A DNA stretch of 8,025 nt from Cyanobacteria bacterium UBA8156 (lineage in GTDB: Bacteria; Cyanobacteriota; Cyanobacteriia; Pseudanabaenales; Pseudanabaenaceae), in the NCBI GenBank assembly GCA_003456125.1, contig DMPD01000069.1:1-8025 (forward strand), given 5' to 3'. Positions 1 through 6,201 of the stretch are shown piece by piece (the stretch's first letter is position 1; the number at the start of each line of letters is the position of its first letter). A program made the position numbers and the translations under genes. Below the pieces are notes generated by a model. The model searched no databases, was not told where the DNA came from, and was given only the letters and a program-made list of their open reading frames with translations.

Positions 1-397
1 CGCCGGGCTACCGTTGTACGGTCAAGACTTGGACGAAACCACCAGCCCCCTCGTCGCTGGGTTGGGGTGGTTGGTGCACTGGGAGCGCAAAGGAGATTTT
101 GTGGGTCGTGGGGCCCTCGAAACCGAACGTCAGCAAGGCATCACCCGGAAACGGGTCGCCCTGCAGGGAGTAGGCAAAACCATCGCCCGGCCCCATTACC
201 CCATTCAGGACGAGACCGAAACCATCGGCAAAATTACCAGCGGCACCCTATCCCCCACCCTTGGTCTACCCATTGCCTTTGGCTATGTACCACCGCAGTA
301 CGCTCGTTTGGGGCAAACCCTGACCGTACCGGTGCGCGATCGCCTGGGGGTCTTCACCGTCATCCGCCCACCCTTTGTGGCGACCAACCCAAGGTAA
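1..397 (+). CDS. gcvT: Aminomethyltransferase (glycine cleavage system T-protein), 3' end only
   Basis: This is the last 131 codons of a gene that begins before the window, read from base 2. The T-protein takes the aminomethyl group from the lipoylated H-protein, releases ammonia and passes the one-carbon unit to tetrahydrofolate, in the cytoplasm. In cyanobacteria the system handles glycine made by photorespiration. The visible part matches the end of the family: the LYGQDLDE motif followed by T-S-P-L and GLGW, the K-x-x-FVGR segment, then the C-terminal barrel domain with GxI-TSG-xxSPTLG near residues 76-89 of the fragment and a closing V-x-VRDR stretch. A HIP1 octamer lies at 336-343. The TAA stop at 395-397 is 30 bp before ilvH, with no terminator between them, so the two may be co-transcribed. 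Recognition is from motifs in the C-terminal third only; the folate-binding N-terminal part is not visible. Confidence 0.93.
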   Translation, partial: AGLPLYGQDLDETTSPLVAGLGWLVHWERKGDFVGRGALETERQQGITRKRVALQGVGKTIARPHYPIQDETETIGKITSGTLSPTLGLPIAFGYVPPQYARLGQTLTVPVRDRLGVFTVIRPPFVATNPR

Positions 398-427
398 GAT
401 CAAGGGCTACAACCTTTCTCGAAGACC

Positions 428-958
428 ATGCAACATACCCTATCCGTCCGGGTCGAAGATGAGGCCGGCGTGCTCACCCGCATTGCCAGTCTGTTTGCCC
501 GCCGGGGCTTCAACATCGAAAGCCTGGCGGTAGGCACCTGCGAAACCACCGGTCAATCCCGGATCACGATGGTGGTCTCCGGCGACGATAACATCATCGA
601 GCAGATCGTCAAGCAGCTCGACAAATTGATCAACGTCATCGAAGTCCGGGACATTACGACCACCCCCGCCGTCGAACGGGAATTGATGTTGGTCAAACTC
701 AGCGCCGTCCCCGCCTGTCGGTCCGAAATCATCGAAATCGTCCAAATTTTTCGCGCCCGCATTGTGGATGTCGCCGATGGCTCCCTGACCGTAGAAGTGG
801 TGGGCGATCCCGGCAAATTGGTAGCCCTGTTGAAAATGTTACAAAAATTTGGAATTCGCGAAATTGCCCGCACCGGCAAAATCGCCCTCACCCGGGAATC
901 CGGCGTGAACACGGAATACCTGAAAATTGCCGGCTCTTTGGAAACCCTCCTCAGCTAG
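428..958 (+). CDS. ilvH: Acetolactate synthase small (regulatory) subunit
   Basis: The 176-residue product matches IlvH, the regulatory subunit that raises the activity of the catalytic subunit IlvB and gives feedback inhibition by valine in branched-chain amino acid synthesis. Residues 2-76 form an ACT domain: the opening beta strand [10 protein letters not shown] is followed by [20 protein letters not shown], the ligand-contact loop and helix typical of IlvH. Residues 85-160 form the C-terminal ALS_ss_C domain (ELMLVKL, then a conserved [13 protein letters not shown] segment and [13 protein letters not shown]). The length is normal for bacterial IlvH (about 160-175). The ATG at 428 is chosen because the ACT domain starts immediately; only a weak purine stretch (CGAAGA) lies before it, so translation may depend on the upstream gcvT message. 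The catalytic subunit gene is not in the window. No clear terminator follows. Confidence 0.96.
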   Translation: MQHTLSVRVEDEAGVLTRIASLFARRGFNIESLAVGTCETTGQSRITMVVSGDDNIIEQIVKQLDKLINVIEVRDITTTPAVERELMLVKLSAVPACRSEIIEIVQIFRARIVDVADGSLTVEVVGDPGKLVALLKMLQKFGIREIARTGKIALTRESGVNTEYLKIAGSLETLLS

Positions 959-995
959 CTCCCTATGACCCCAAAGCCTAAAAATCCATAAAGTT

Positions 996-1133
996 GTGTT
1001 TGAGCTTACTCGACAACCCAAGGGAAAACGCTACACTGTAGGACAAGTCAAAGCCCCCAACTTTGATTTGTCTGAATTGATGAAGGTCTTTGCTACAGGT
1101 ACTTGCCCTCCAAGGGCGATGTTCCCCGTCTAG
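996..1133 (+). pseudogene. Possible 45-codon ORF or gene remnant, unrecognised
   Basis: One plus-strand frame is open from 969 to the TAG at 1131-1133. Its only likely start is the GTG at 996, with no Shine-Dalgarno before it. The translation looks protein-like, with segments such as VFELTRQPKGKRYTVGQ, KAPNFDLSELMKVFA and TGTCPP, rather than the low-complexity output usual for intergenic DNA. I do not recognise the family. Against a real gene are the lack of a ribosome-binding site, the short length, and a 12-bp hairpin inside the frame. It could be a decayed gene end, a small unannotated protein, or chance. Confidence 0.2.
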
Positions 1134-1217
1134 TCCGGTCTCCACAGGCTGTTCCAATTTTTTAGAGGGAAACTCCCGCCAAGGGGGATCCAAGAAAAAA
1201 AAGTGGAGCATGAAGTC

Positions 1218-1226
1218 AAGGAGGTG
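1218..1226 (+). promoter_or_regulatory. Nine-base Shine-Dalgarno match in the rbp leader
   Basis: AAGGAGGTG complements nine bases of the anti-Shine-Dalgarno sequence at the 3' end of 16S rRNA. It lies 11 bases before a GTG at 1238, slightly more than the usual spacing, and 124 bases before the rbp start, far too distant to serve rbp directly. It either drives the leader ORF that starts at 1238 or acts as a standby ribosome site in the rbp leader. Confidence 0.4.
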
Positions 1227-1237
1227 GAAGGGGCAGG

Positions 1238-1354
1238 GTGTTCTCGGGAGCCGGTGGGTCTGTAGGTTTTGGTAAGGTCGCTCAAATTCTGCTCAAATGG
1301 GTTCGCTTTTGGCTTGGTATTTCTAGTTTCATGTTTCGGAGAGAATTTCAGTGA
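1238..1354 (+). CDS. Candidate 38-residue leader peptide, stop overlapping the rbp start
   Basis: This short ORF runs from the GTG at 1238 to the TGA at 1352-1354, and the TGA overlaps the rbp GTG (1351-1353) in the sequence GTGA. Such an overlap is the classic arrangement for translational coupling. A nine-base Shine-Dalgarno match precedes it at 1218-1226. The predicted peptide starts MFSGAGGSVGFGK, has a hydrophobic and aromatic middle (ILLKWVRFWLGISSFMF, about residues 17-33) and ends RREFQ. I know no family for it. The 11-bp-spaced repeat GCTCAAAT (1280-1287 and 1291-1298) lies in this stretch. rbp has its own good Shine-Dalgarno, GGAGAG at 1338-1343, inside this ORF, so coupling would tune rather than be required for rbp translation. 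It may be chance; the evidence is only position and the ribosome site. Confidence 0.28.
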   Translation: MFSGAGGSVGFGKVAQILLKWVRFWLGISSFMFRREFQ

Positions 1355-1659
1355 CCATTTACGTGGGCAATTTGTCGTACCGTGCGACCAAAGAGGACAT
1401 CACCGACGTTTTTATGGAGTACGGCAAGGTGATGCGTGTACAGCTCCCCACCGATCGCGAGACCGGCCGGATTCGCGGGTTTGCGTTCGTCGATATGGAG
1501 GAGGAAACTCAAGAGAATTCTGCGATTGAAGCCCTGAACGGTGCCGAGTGGATGGGGCGCGATCTGCGGGTGAACAAGGCCAAGCCTCGGGAAGACCGGC
1601 CAAGGAACGGTGGGGGCGGCGGCGGTGGCTTCCGTGAGCGCCAATCTTTCGATCGCTAG
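1351..1659 (+). CDS. Glycine-tailed RRM RNA-binding protein (cyanobacterial Rbp type)
   Basis: The 102-residue product is a single RNA-recognition-motif protein of the cyanobacterial Rbp family, which binds RNA in the cytoplasm; several members are cold-induced, and some have been tied to localising photosynthesis mRNAs. RNP2 is IYVGNL (residues 3-8) and RNP1 is RGFAFVDM (42-49), each keeping its aromatic RNA-stacking residues (Tyr4, Phe44, Phe46). The RRM ends near residue 77 with the usual EWMGRDLRVNKAKPRED run. The tail is short, with seven glycines at 87-93 and then FRERQSFDR. The GTG start is chosen because RNP2 follows at once and GGAGAG (1338-1343) sits seven bases before it. A paralogue number cannot be assigned. 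The long leader fits known cold-responsive rbp genes, whose 5' untranslated region takes part in temperature control, but no conserved leader element was recognised here. Confidence 0.95.
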   Translation: MTIYVGNLSYRATKEDITDVFMEYGKVMRVQLPTDRETGRIRGFAFVDMEEETQENSAIEALNGAEWMGRDLRVNKAKPREDRPRNGGGGGGGFRERQSFDR

Positions 1660-1882
1660 TCTGAGTGCCCGTTAGGGGTAATGTAAATCCGCCGCCGGTT
1701 GCCACCCTCGTGCTGGGGTCAGGTTTCGGGCGGTGGGTTTATGCTTGGGATTGGTGTTGAGGATTGGTGTTGAGATCGACGGGTAGGCACAACCAATACC
1801 CTGCCAGTTGATTACCCTGCCAATTGGTGTTGGGCTGAATAGACTCCGCGAAGTTTGCTCCCGAGTACGGTTCCAGGGCTCT
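1660..1882. repeat. Gap between rbp and the kinase, with two short tandem repeats
   Basis: This gap holds a perfect 13-bp tandem pair, GGATTGGTGTTGA (1748-1760 and 1761-1773), whose core ATTGGTGTTG recurs at 1823-1832. It also holds a 16-bp-period pair, TACCCTGCCAGTTG (1797-1810) and TACCCTGCCAATTG (1813-1826), with one difference. An inverted CCGCC (1688-1692) and GGCGG around 1730 could form a long-loop stem after rbp, but with no good T-run I do not call a terminator. The repeats lie 57-135 bp before the kinase ATG, where operator sites would be expected. Confidence 0.7.
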
Positions 1883-3814
1883 ATGTTGGAGAGAGTACAG
1901 AAGAGAAAGCCGCCCTGGATTGTCGGCATGCTTGTCGGTGCATCGGTGGTGTCTCTGTTTGCCGTGTGGGAGCGCGGAGAAAGCCAGCGGTTTCGCCAGG
2001 CAGAGCGGGCCCGAGTGCTGGAAGCCGCTGCCAATCTCCGGGGACGACTCGAAAATGCCGTCAATTTGCGGTTGTTTTTGACCCAAGGCTTGGCTGCTTA
2101 CATTGCGCAAAATCCCGAAATTGAAACCCCGGTCTTTGAAGGGATTGCTGCGATTCTGTTGCGTCAGCAGGAAGGCATCTACCGAATATCGGCAGTCCGC
2201 GGGACGGTAATTCGCTACACCTATCCGCGCCAAGACCGCGAGAAAATTCTCAACAAAGATTTGCGGACAATTCCGGGTCAATCTCGCATCATCGATCAGA
2301 CCAAGTCGCAACGCAAAGCCGTCGTTGCGGGACCCGTGGAGCTGGTGGAGGGGGGGCGTGCCTTCATCAACTTTACGCCGGTGTTTGTATCCGCGACCGA
2401 TGAGTACTGGGGAACGGTCACGACGTTGATTCACGAACGGGCTTTGCTGCAAGAGGTGGGGCTGCTTGACGTGCACAACTCCGAGATATACGCTCTGCGC
2501 GGCATCGACGGCAAAGGGGCCGAAGGTACAGACCTGGCTAGCGAGGTCTTCTTTGGCGATCCCTCGTTGTTCTTGCGCCAACCCGTGTTGCAGGAAGCCT
2601 TGTTGCCCAACGGTAGTTGGCAGTTGGCGGCTTTACCGCGCCGTGGCTGGGCCAGGCGATCGCCCAATGCTCCCTGGTTCTGGGCCGTGGGCAGCGTGTT
2701 CGGGGTATTGGTGGGGGGAGCCGTGACCCGGCAGTTGATCGAGTCCGAACGGTTGAAGGCCGAAGTCGCCTACCGTTTGCGGGTAGAGCAGGAATTGCAG
2801 GAATCCAAGCAAGGTTTGGAAGCGGCCAACCGGGCGAAAAGCGACTTTTTGGCCACCATGAGCCATGAACTGCGCACCCCCCTCCACGGCATTTTGGGGT
2901 ACACGCAAATTCTGCAGCGATCGCCTTTCAACCAAGGTGAAGAAGCCGAAGCCCTGGCGGCCATTTGCGAGTGCGCCAGACACCTCCTGGGTTGGATCCA
3001 AGACATTTTGGATTTAGCCAAGATGGAGGTTGGCAAAGCGGAATTGACCCTAGCTGCTGTGTCTCTCACAGAAGTCTTGGCGGCGCCCATTGCGTTGGCC
3101 CAGTTGCGAACCCGGCAGAAAGATATCGGCTTTCTGGTGGCGATCGATCCCCGGCTCCCCCCCTATGTGATGGTGGATGCCAAACGCTTGCGACAAGTTC
3201 TGCTGAACCTCCTCAGCAATGCCGTGAAGTTCACGACCCAAGGTTACGTGCGGCTGGCCGTGGAGTGGCGACAGGGAACACCGACGCACGTCCAAGTTCT
3301 TTTTGCCGTTGAAGATACCGGAATCGGCATTGCTGCCCACGACTTGGAGCGCATTTTCCTGCCGTTCGAGCAAGTCAAAACCCATGCTGCTGCCGAGGGG
3401 ACAGGCTTGGGTTTATCCATTGTCCAGCAACTGGTCGCGCTCATGGGGGGGCAACTTACGGTGACCAGTACCGTTGGCGTAGGCACACAATTCTCGTTCA
3501 TGGTGGATTTGGCGATCGCCACGGACGAGGAAACGCTACCGCCTGTTGTCCCTGTAGAGAGGGTACCTCCAGACAGGAGTCCCAATGTCGTCTTGCCGCC
3601 CATCGCCGAACTTTCCCGACTGCATGAGTTGGCCCAACGGGGTCGCCTGCCCGCATTGCAACAACAACTGAGGGAGCTATTGCATCGTTCCCCAGAGTAC
3701 AAAGAGTTTGTCGAAGTGCTATCACCTTGGTTGCAAGATTGCGCCCTAGAACCCCTGCAAGCCTTTGTCGAAAAGGCCCTGCACCAAACCGACACCCTTC
3801 CTTTTCAACCCTAG
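1883..3814 (+). CDS. CHASE-domain sensor histidine kinase, orphan
   Basis: From the ATG at 1883 the product has 643 residues. A membrane helix (about 12-29) is followed by a periplasmic CHASE-type sensor domain (about 35-255, with a GIYRIS segment, YPRQD, then DLRTIPGQSR and a GPVELVEGGRAFI run), a second helix (about 264-281) and a short coiled coil (about 287-320). HisKA carries the phospho-acceptor in SHELRTPLHG, His328. The ATPase domain (about 430-542) has the N box LLNLLSNAVKF, G1 box DTGIGI (478-483), F box LPFEQV and G2 box GTGLGLSI (506-513); all catalytic boxes look intact. The last 100 residues are a proline-rich linker and a helical tail like those that follow receiver domains in cyanobacterial hybrid kinases, yet no receiver is present. 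A TTG at 1808 would add 25 unlikely residues. CHASE domains sense small extracellular molecules; the ligand here is unknown, and no response regulator is adjacent. Confidence 0.95.
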   Translation: MLERVQKRKPPWIVGMLVGASVVSLFAVWERGESQRFRQAERARVLEAAANLRGRLENAVNLRLFLTQGLAAYIAQNPEIETPVFEGIAAILLRQQEGIYRISAVRGTVIRYTYPRQDREKILNKDLRTIPGQSRIIDQTKSQRKAVVAGPVELVEGGRAFINFTPVFVSATDEYWGTVTTLIHERALLQEVGLLDVHNSEIYALRGIDGKGAEGTDLASEVFFGDPSLFLRQPVLQEALLPNGSWQLAALPRRGWARRSPNAPWFWAVGSVFGVLVGGAVTRQLIESERLKAEVAYRLRVEQELQESKQGLEAANRAKSDFLATMSHELRTPLHGILGYTQILQRSPFNQGEEAEALAAICECARHLLGWIQDILDLAKMEVGKAELTLAAVSLTEVLAAPIALAQLRTRQKDIGFLVAIDPRLPPYVMVDAKRLRQVLLNLLSNAVKFTTQGYVRLAVEWRQGTPTHVQVLFAVEDTGIGIAAHDLERIFLPFEQVKTHAAAEGTGLGLSIVQQLVALMGGQLTVTSTVGVGTQFSFMVDLAIATDEETLPPVVPVERVPPDRSPNVVLPPIAELSRLHELAQRGRLPALQQQLRELLHRSPEYKEFVEVLSPWLQDCALEPLQAFVEKALHQTDTLPFQP

Positions 3815-3845
3815 GGACGTATTCCACTGCGGGTGAATCTTTGGG

Positions 3846-3890
3846 TAAAAAAGAGCGCAAGGTCGGACAAGGATTGTCCGAACCTTGCGC
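3846..3890 (-). terminator. Rho-independent terminator of ycf35
   Basis: A long stem pairs GCGCAAGGTCGGACAA (3855-3870) with TTGTCCGAACCTTGCGC (3874-3890), 16 pairs with one bulged base and a three-base loop. On the minus strand it is followed by CTC and six Ts (3847-3852). It lies 43 bp after the ycf35 stop, so it ends that transcript. Read on the plus strand it has no T-run after it, so its effect on the converging kinase transcript is unclear. Confidence 0.88.
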
Positions 3891-3912
3891 CCCAATCATA
3901 CGGTGATGATTG

Positions 3913-3927
3913 TGACAAGGATTGTCA
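3913..3927. repeat. Second small hairpin sharing the terminator core
   Basis: TGACAA (3913-3918) and TTGTCA (3922-3927) pair around the loop GGA. The 13 bases GACAAGGATTGTC (3914-3926) are identical to the tip of the ycf35 terminator at 3866-3878. It starts six bases after the ycf35 stop codon on the minus strand and has no T-run, so it is not a terminator by itself. Confidence 0.65.
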
Positions 3928-3933
3928 TCTTGC

Positions 3934-4284
3934 TTACTGCAAAACCAACGACACATTGGCGTTGTTCAAGCCCGTCCGCTTCACTTCGCTCAAGGTCTTG
4001 TTGATTGCGTACTTCTGGTTGATCGAATTGATCAACTCCGTCTGGTTGTGGCGCTTAGCGACACCCCACAGATCCGCAATCAAGTCGAACGAGCCGTCGG
4101 CATTTTGGCTCCAGCCCAAATCGTATTCACCTTCCAAAACCGCCACAATGTCGGCCCGGATCTGCTGACCGTTGTAGCCTCGCACATCGGCATCGGTTTG
4201 CACCGAAATACCCAAATCGTTCAAAGCCGAGGTCAAAATCGCGGCATCCGTCACCTTGGTGCGCAGCGTGCTGAAATGAGACAT
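3934..4284 (-). CDS. ycf35: Ycf35 family protein (DUF1257)
   Basis: The 116-residue product is a full-length Ycf35, a small soluble protein conserved in cyanobacteria and encoded in some algal plastid genomes. Family marks include the opening MSHFSTLRTK, TDADVRGYNGQ near residues 32-42, an AVLEGEYDLGWS run, FDLIADLWGVA, and NQTELINSINQKYA. No enzymatic motif is visible and its biochemical role is not established. The ATG at 4284 is well supported: AGGAG lies on the minus strand at 4294-4298, nine bases upstream, and the family normally begins at this MSHF. The gene appears to be its own unit, with a strong terminator behind it (3846-3890) and about 330 bp of non-coding DNA before it that separates it from ycf46 on the same strand. 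The product is very conserved in appearance, with no truncation. Confidence 0.96.
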   Translation of the reverse strand: MSHFSTLRTKVTDAAILTSALNDLGISVQTDADVRGYNGQQIRADIVAVLEGEYDLGWSQNADGSFDLIADLWGVAKRHNQTELINSINQKYAINKTLSEVKRTGLNNANVSLVLQ

Positions 4285-4587
4285 GGTTGTTTGCTCCTTG
4301 AGTTAAGTTTTGTGCTACAGTAGACAACGGACAAAACAGATAGACATTGGTTTGATGTTGATTTTGTCGCTTCTCCTTTGGAGGGGCTAACACTTGACGG
4401 ATCTAGCAAGTCTTTCCTTTGGTTCTTACAAATCCGTGTCTACTCGCTTGGCAGGTTAGAAGACACCGTCTGTTTTTCCCGGTTCGACTTGCTCTGATCT
4501 CGTTTGAGTCTCGTTTGAGTCTCGTTTGAGCAAACCCAATAAGCAAAATCAATAAGCAAACCCAACGTCACCCTTTCCTTTATCCGT
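4285..4587. promoter_or_regulatory. Region upstream of ycf35 with tandem repeats
   Basis: This stretch should contain the ycf35 promoter on the minus strand. It holds three perfect copies of TCTCGTTTGAG in tandem (4498-4530, 11-bp period, about one helical turn), then two copies of CAATAAGCAAA 13 bp apart (4537-4547 and 4550-4560). A small CTCC/GGAG hairpin lies at 4376-4386, and ACGGAT (4397-4402) has an inverted mate ATCCGT (4433-4438). I see no strong -10/-35 pair and no open frame that looks real. Confidence 0.6.
4498..4530. repeat. Three perfect 11-bp tandem repeats
   Basis: TCTCGTTTGAG occurs three times without a mismatch at 4498-4508, 4509-4519 and 4520-4530. There are no spacers, so this is not a CRISPR array. 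The one-turn period would place any bound protein on the same face of the DNA. It lies about 214 bp upstream of the ycf35 start codon. Confidence 0.92.
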
Positions 4588-4617
4588 CTTCCCCGGTAAA
4601 ACCGGGAAAGCTTTTTA
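4588..4617 (+). terminator. Hairpin with T-run facing the plus strand, just after ycf46
   Basis: CTTCCCCGGT (4588-4597) pairs with ACCGGGAAAG (4601-4610), ten pairs with one G-U and an AAA loop. On the plus strand it is followed by C and TTTTT (4612-4616), giving a standard intrinsic terminator shape. On the minus strand the same stem starts four bases after the ycf46 stop codon but has no T-run, so it may only protect the ycf46 mRNA end. No plus-strand gene is visible upstream of it. Confidence 0.6.
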
Positions 4618-6168
4618 GAACTCCAACCGCTGGTATTCCGCGGTTGCAGTCGCTGCGGGTCGAGCCCGCAGTCTTGCCCATTCCCGCAGGGCAGTCACCT
4701 GCTCTTCCATGGTGCGGGATAGGGGAGTTGTCGCCTTGATCGCTGCGATCGCGTCAAACTGGTTAAACTCCCGGTCTTGGGCAAAAGCTTCGTACATGGC
4801 CGCCACGATCGCCTGTTCGATCTCGGCCCCGGAGAATCCATCGGCAATCCGCGCCAGCTCGGATGTGTTGAAACGGGTGGTATCGCTGCGTCGCTTGCTC
4901 AGATGAATCTCAAAAATTTGTTGCCGTTCTTCTACCGTGGGCAAATCCACAAAGAACAGTTCATCAAACCTTCCTTTGCGCAGGAACTCACCCGGCAGTC
5001 GATCTACCCGGTTGGCGGTGGCCATCACAAACACCGGCGACTTTTTCTCCTGCATCCAGGTCAGAAAGGTGCCGAAAATCCGCGAAGAAGTACCACCATC
5101 GGAGTCGGCGGAACCGGCAGTCCCCGCAAACGCTTTGTCCAACTCATCAATGAACAGAATCACTGGTGCGATGGCTTCGGCTGCTTTCAAGGCATTGCGC
5201 AGATTGGCTTCCGAACGACCCACGGTTGAGCCGTCGTACACGCGGCCCACATCCAACCGAATAAGAGGCAATGACCAGAGGCGAGCCGTGGTTTTCGCAA
5301 TCAGGGACTTTCCACAACCGGGCACCCCCAAAATCATCATTCCCTTGGGCTGAGGCAGACCATAGTCCCGGGCCCGTTGGCTGAAAGCGTTGGAGCGCTG
5401 CCGCAACCACCGCTTCAATTCCTCGAGACCACCTACGGCCGCCATGCCTTCGTCTTGCTCCAGGTATTCCAGAATGCGGTTCCGTCGGATCAGTTGTTTT
5501 TTCTCAGACAGAACGATTTCTACCTCTTCCTCGGTGAGTCGACCGGTGGTCACCTGAGCCTTGCGGTAAACCTTCTCCGCTTCGTCCTGCGTCAGACCCA
5601 AAGCCGCCTGCAGCAATTTCTCACGGGTTTCCGGCTCCATCTTGCGGGCACGATTGATGCCGACCTGTCGATCCAAAACTTCTGCTAGCTCGTGGACAGA
5701 AGGCAATGGGAAGTCCAAAACCACCGCCTCTTTTTCTACTTCAATAGGGATCTCTAGGATGGGTGACATCAGCACCAGCGTGCGCTGTGTTCCTCGACAG
5801 CTGGCGATCGCATCCCTCAGCCATCGCGTGACGTTTGCGTGATCCTTGAACGGATGCAAGTCCTTGAACACATAAATAGCCGCCTCTTTGCTATCTTGAC
5901 GCGTCACCCACGCCAAAGCTGCTTCCGGTGAAGTGGTGTTGTGAGAAGCTGTCGCACTCCCTTTCTCCCCATCTAAATCATAGGGAACAACCCCCCGCGT
6001 CAGTGTCCAGAAAAACAGCTTTCGTGGGGGCTTCCCTTGGGCCAACTGCGCCAGAGTGCGCTCGGCTCTTTCCTCTTCACAGGTTACAAGGTACACCAAT
6101 GGGTACTGCGCCTGCATGAGGATATTCAGCTCCTCGATTAGCGATTTTGAGTTCATGCTGGAATTCAT
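4615..6168 (-). CDS. ycf46: Ycf46, AAA-family ATPase
   Basis: The 517-residue product is a Ycf46-type AAA ATPase, conserved in cyanobacteria and some algal plastids; in Synechocystis the family has been linked to inorganic carbon uptake. The N-terminal half (about 1-230) is the family-specific region, with SLIEELNILMQAQYP and VYLVTCEEERAE. The AAA module follows: Walker A GVPGCGKS (281-288), Walker B LFIDELDKAF (338-347), sensor 1 in MATANRVDRLP (Asn386), arginine-finger region FLRKGRFDE (Arg400) and a sensor-2 helix GFSGAEIEQA (444-453). All ATPase residues are present. The start is ATG 6168, with GAGG five bases upstream; GTG 6174 overlaps that site and is less likely, and ATG 6156 is an in-frame alternative. 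The two ATGs arise from a 12-bp near-duplication. Two HIP1 octamers lie inside. The only same-strand upstream neighbour, a ribbon-helix-helix gene, is about 445 bp away. Confidence 0.96.
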   Translation of the reverse strand: MNSSMNSKSLIEELNILMQAQYPLVYLVTCEEERAERTLAQLAQGKPPRKLFFWTLTRGVVPYDLDGEKGSATASHNTTSPEAALAWVTRQDSKEAAIYVFKDLHPFKDHANVTRWLRDAIASCRGTQRTLVLMSPILEIPIEVEKEAVVLDFPLPSVHELAEVLDRQVGINRARKMEPETREKLLQAALGLTQDEAEKVYRKAQVTTGRLTEEEVEIVLSEKKQLIRRNRILEYLEQDEGMAAVGGLEELKRWLRQRSNAFSQRARDYGLPQPKGMMILGVPGCGKSLIAKTTARLWSLPLIRLDVGRVYDGSTVGRSEANLRNALKAAEAIAPVILFIDELDKAFAGTAGSADSDGGTSSRIFGTFLTWMQEKKSPVFVMATANRVDRLPGEFLRKGRFDELFFVDLPTVEERQQIFEIHLSKRRSDTTRFNTSELARIADGFSGAEIEQAIVAAMYEAFAQDREFNQFDAIAAIKATTPLSRTMEEQVTALREWARLRARPAATATAEYQRLEF

Positions 6169-6201
6169 ACCCACCTCGTACCTACCTATGTTCTTGCCTG
6201 C

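Larger units (their letters stand above)
959..1237. other. Intergenic region between ilvH and the rbp leader, with a 12-bp hairpin
   Basis: No recognised gene lies here. The clearest structure is an inverted repeat, GACAAGTCAAAG (1042-1053) against CTTTGATTTGTC (1061-1072), 12 pairs counting one G-U, with the 7-base loop CCCCCAA. Neither strand has a T-run after it, so it does not look like a terminator. Just before it is the near-palindrome CTACACTGTAG (1031-1041). A smaller stem GCCCT/AGGGC lies at 1105-1117. An A-run at 1193-1202 precedes a strong AAGGAGGTG at 1218-1226. I recognise no tRNA, SRP RNA, RNase P RNA, 6S RNA or Yfr1 motif. The promoter and 5' leader of rbp should fall in or after this stretch, but I cannot pick a convincing -10 box. 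Confidence 0.5.

Noticed and set aside
1042..1072. The 12-bp hairpin as a terminator of ilvH
   Set aside because: There is no T-run on either strand and it lies 84 bp past the stop; kept only as an unexplained structure.
1808..1882. TTG start extending the kinase by 25 residues
   Set aside because: The added residues run through the repeat region, have no family likeness, and the ATG at 1883 gives a normal short cytoplasmic lead before the first membrane helix.
1739..2581. Minus-strand open frame of 280 codons opposite the kinase
   Set aside because: It is antisense to the start of the kinase gene, whose domains are clear, and its translation is rich in improbable runs.
4481..4489. GGTTCGACT, resembling a tRNA T-loop
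   Set aside because: The flanking bases do not form a T-stem and no acceptor, D or anticodon arm can be found nearby.
4498..4560. Possible miniature CRISPR array
   Set aside because: The 11-bp units are directly adjacent with no spacers, are far shorter than CRISPR repeats, and no cas gene is present.
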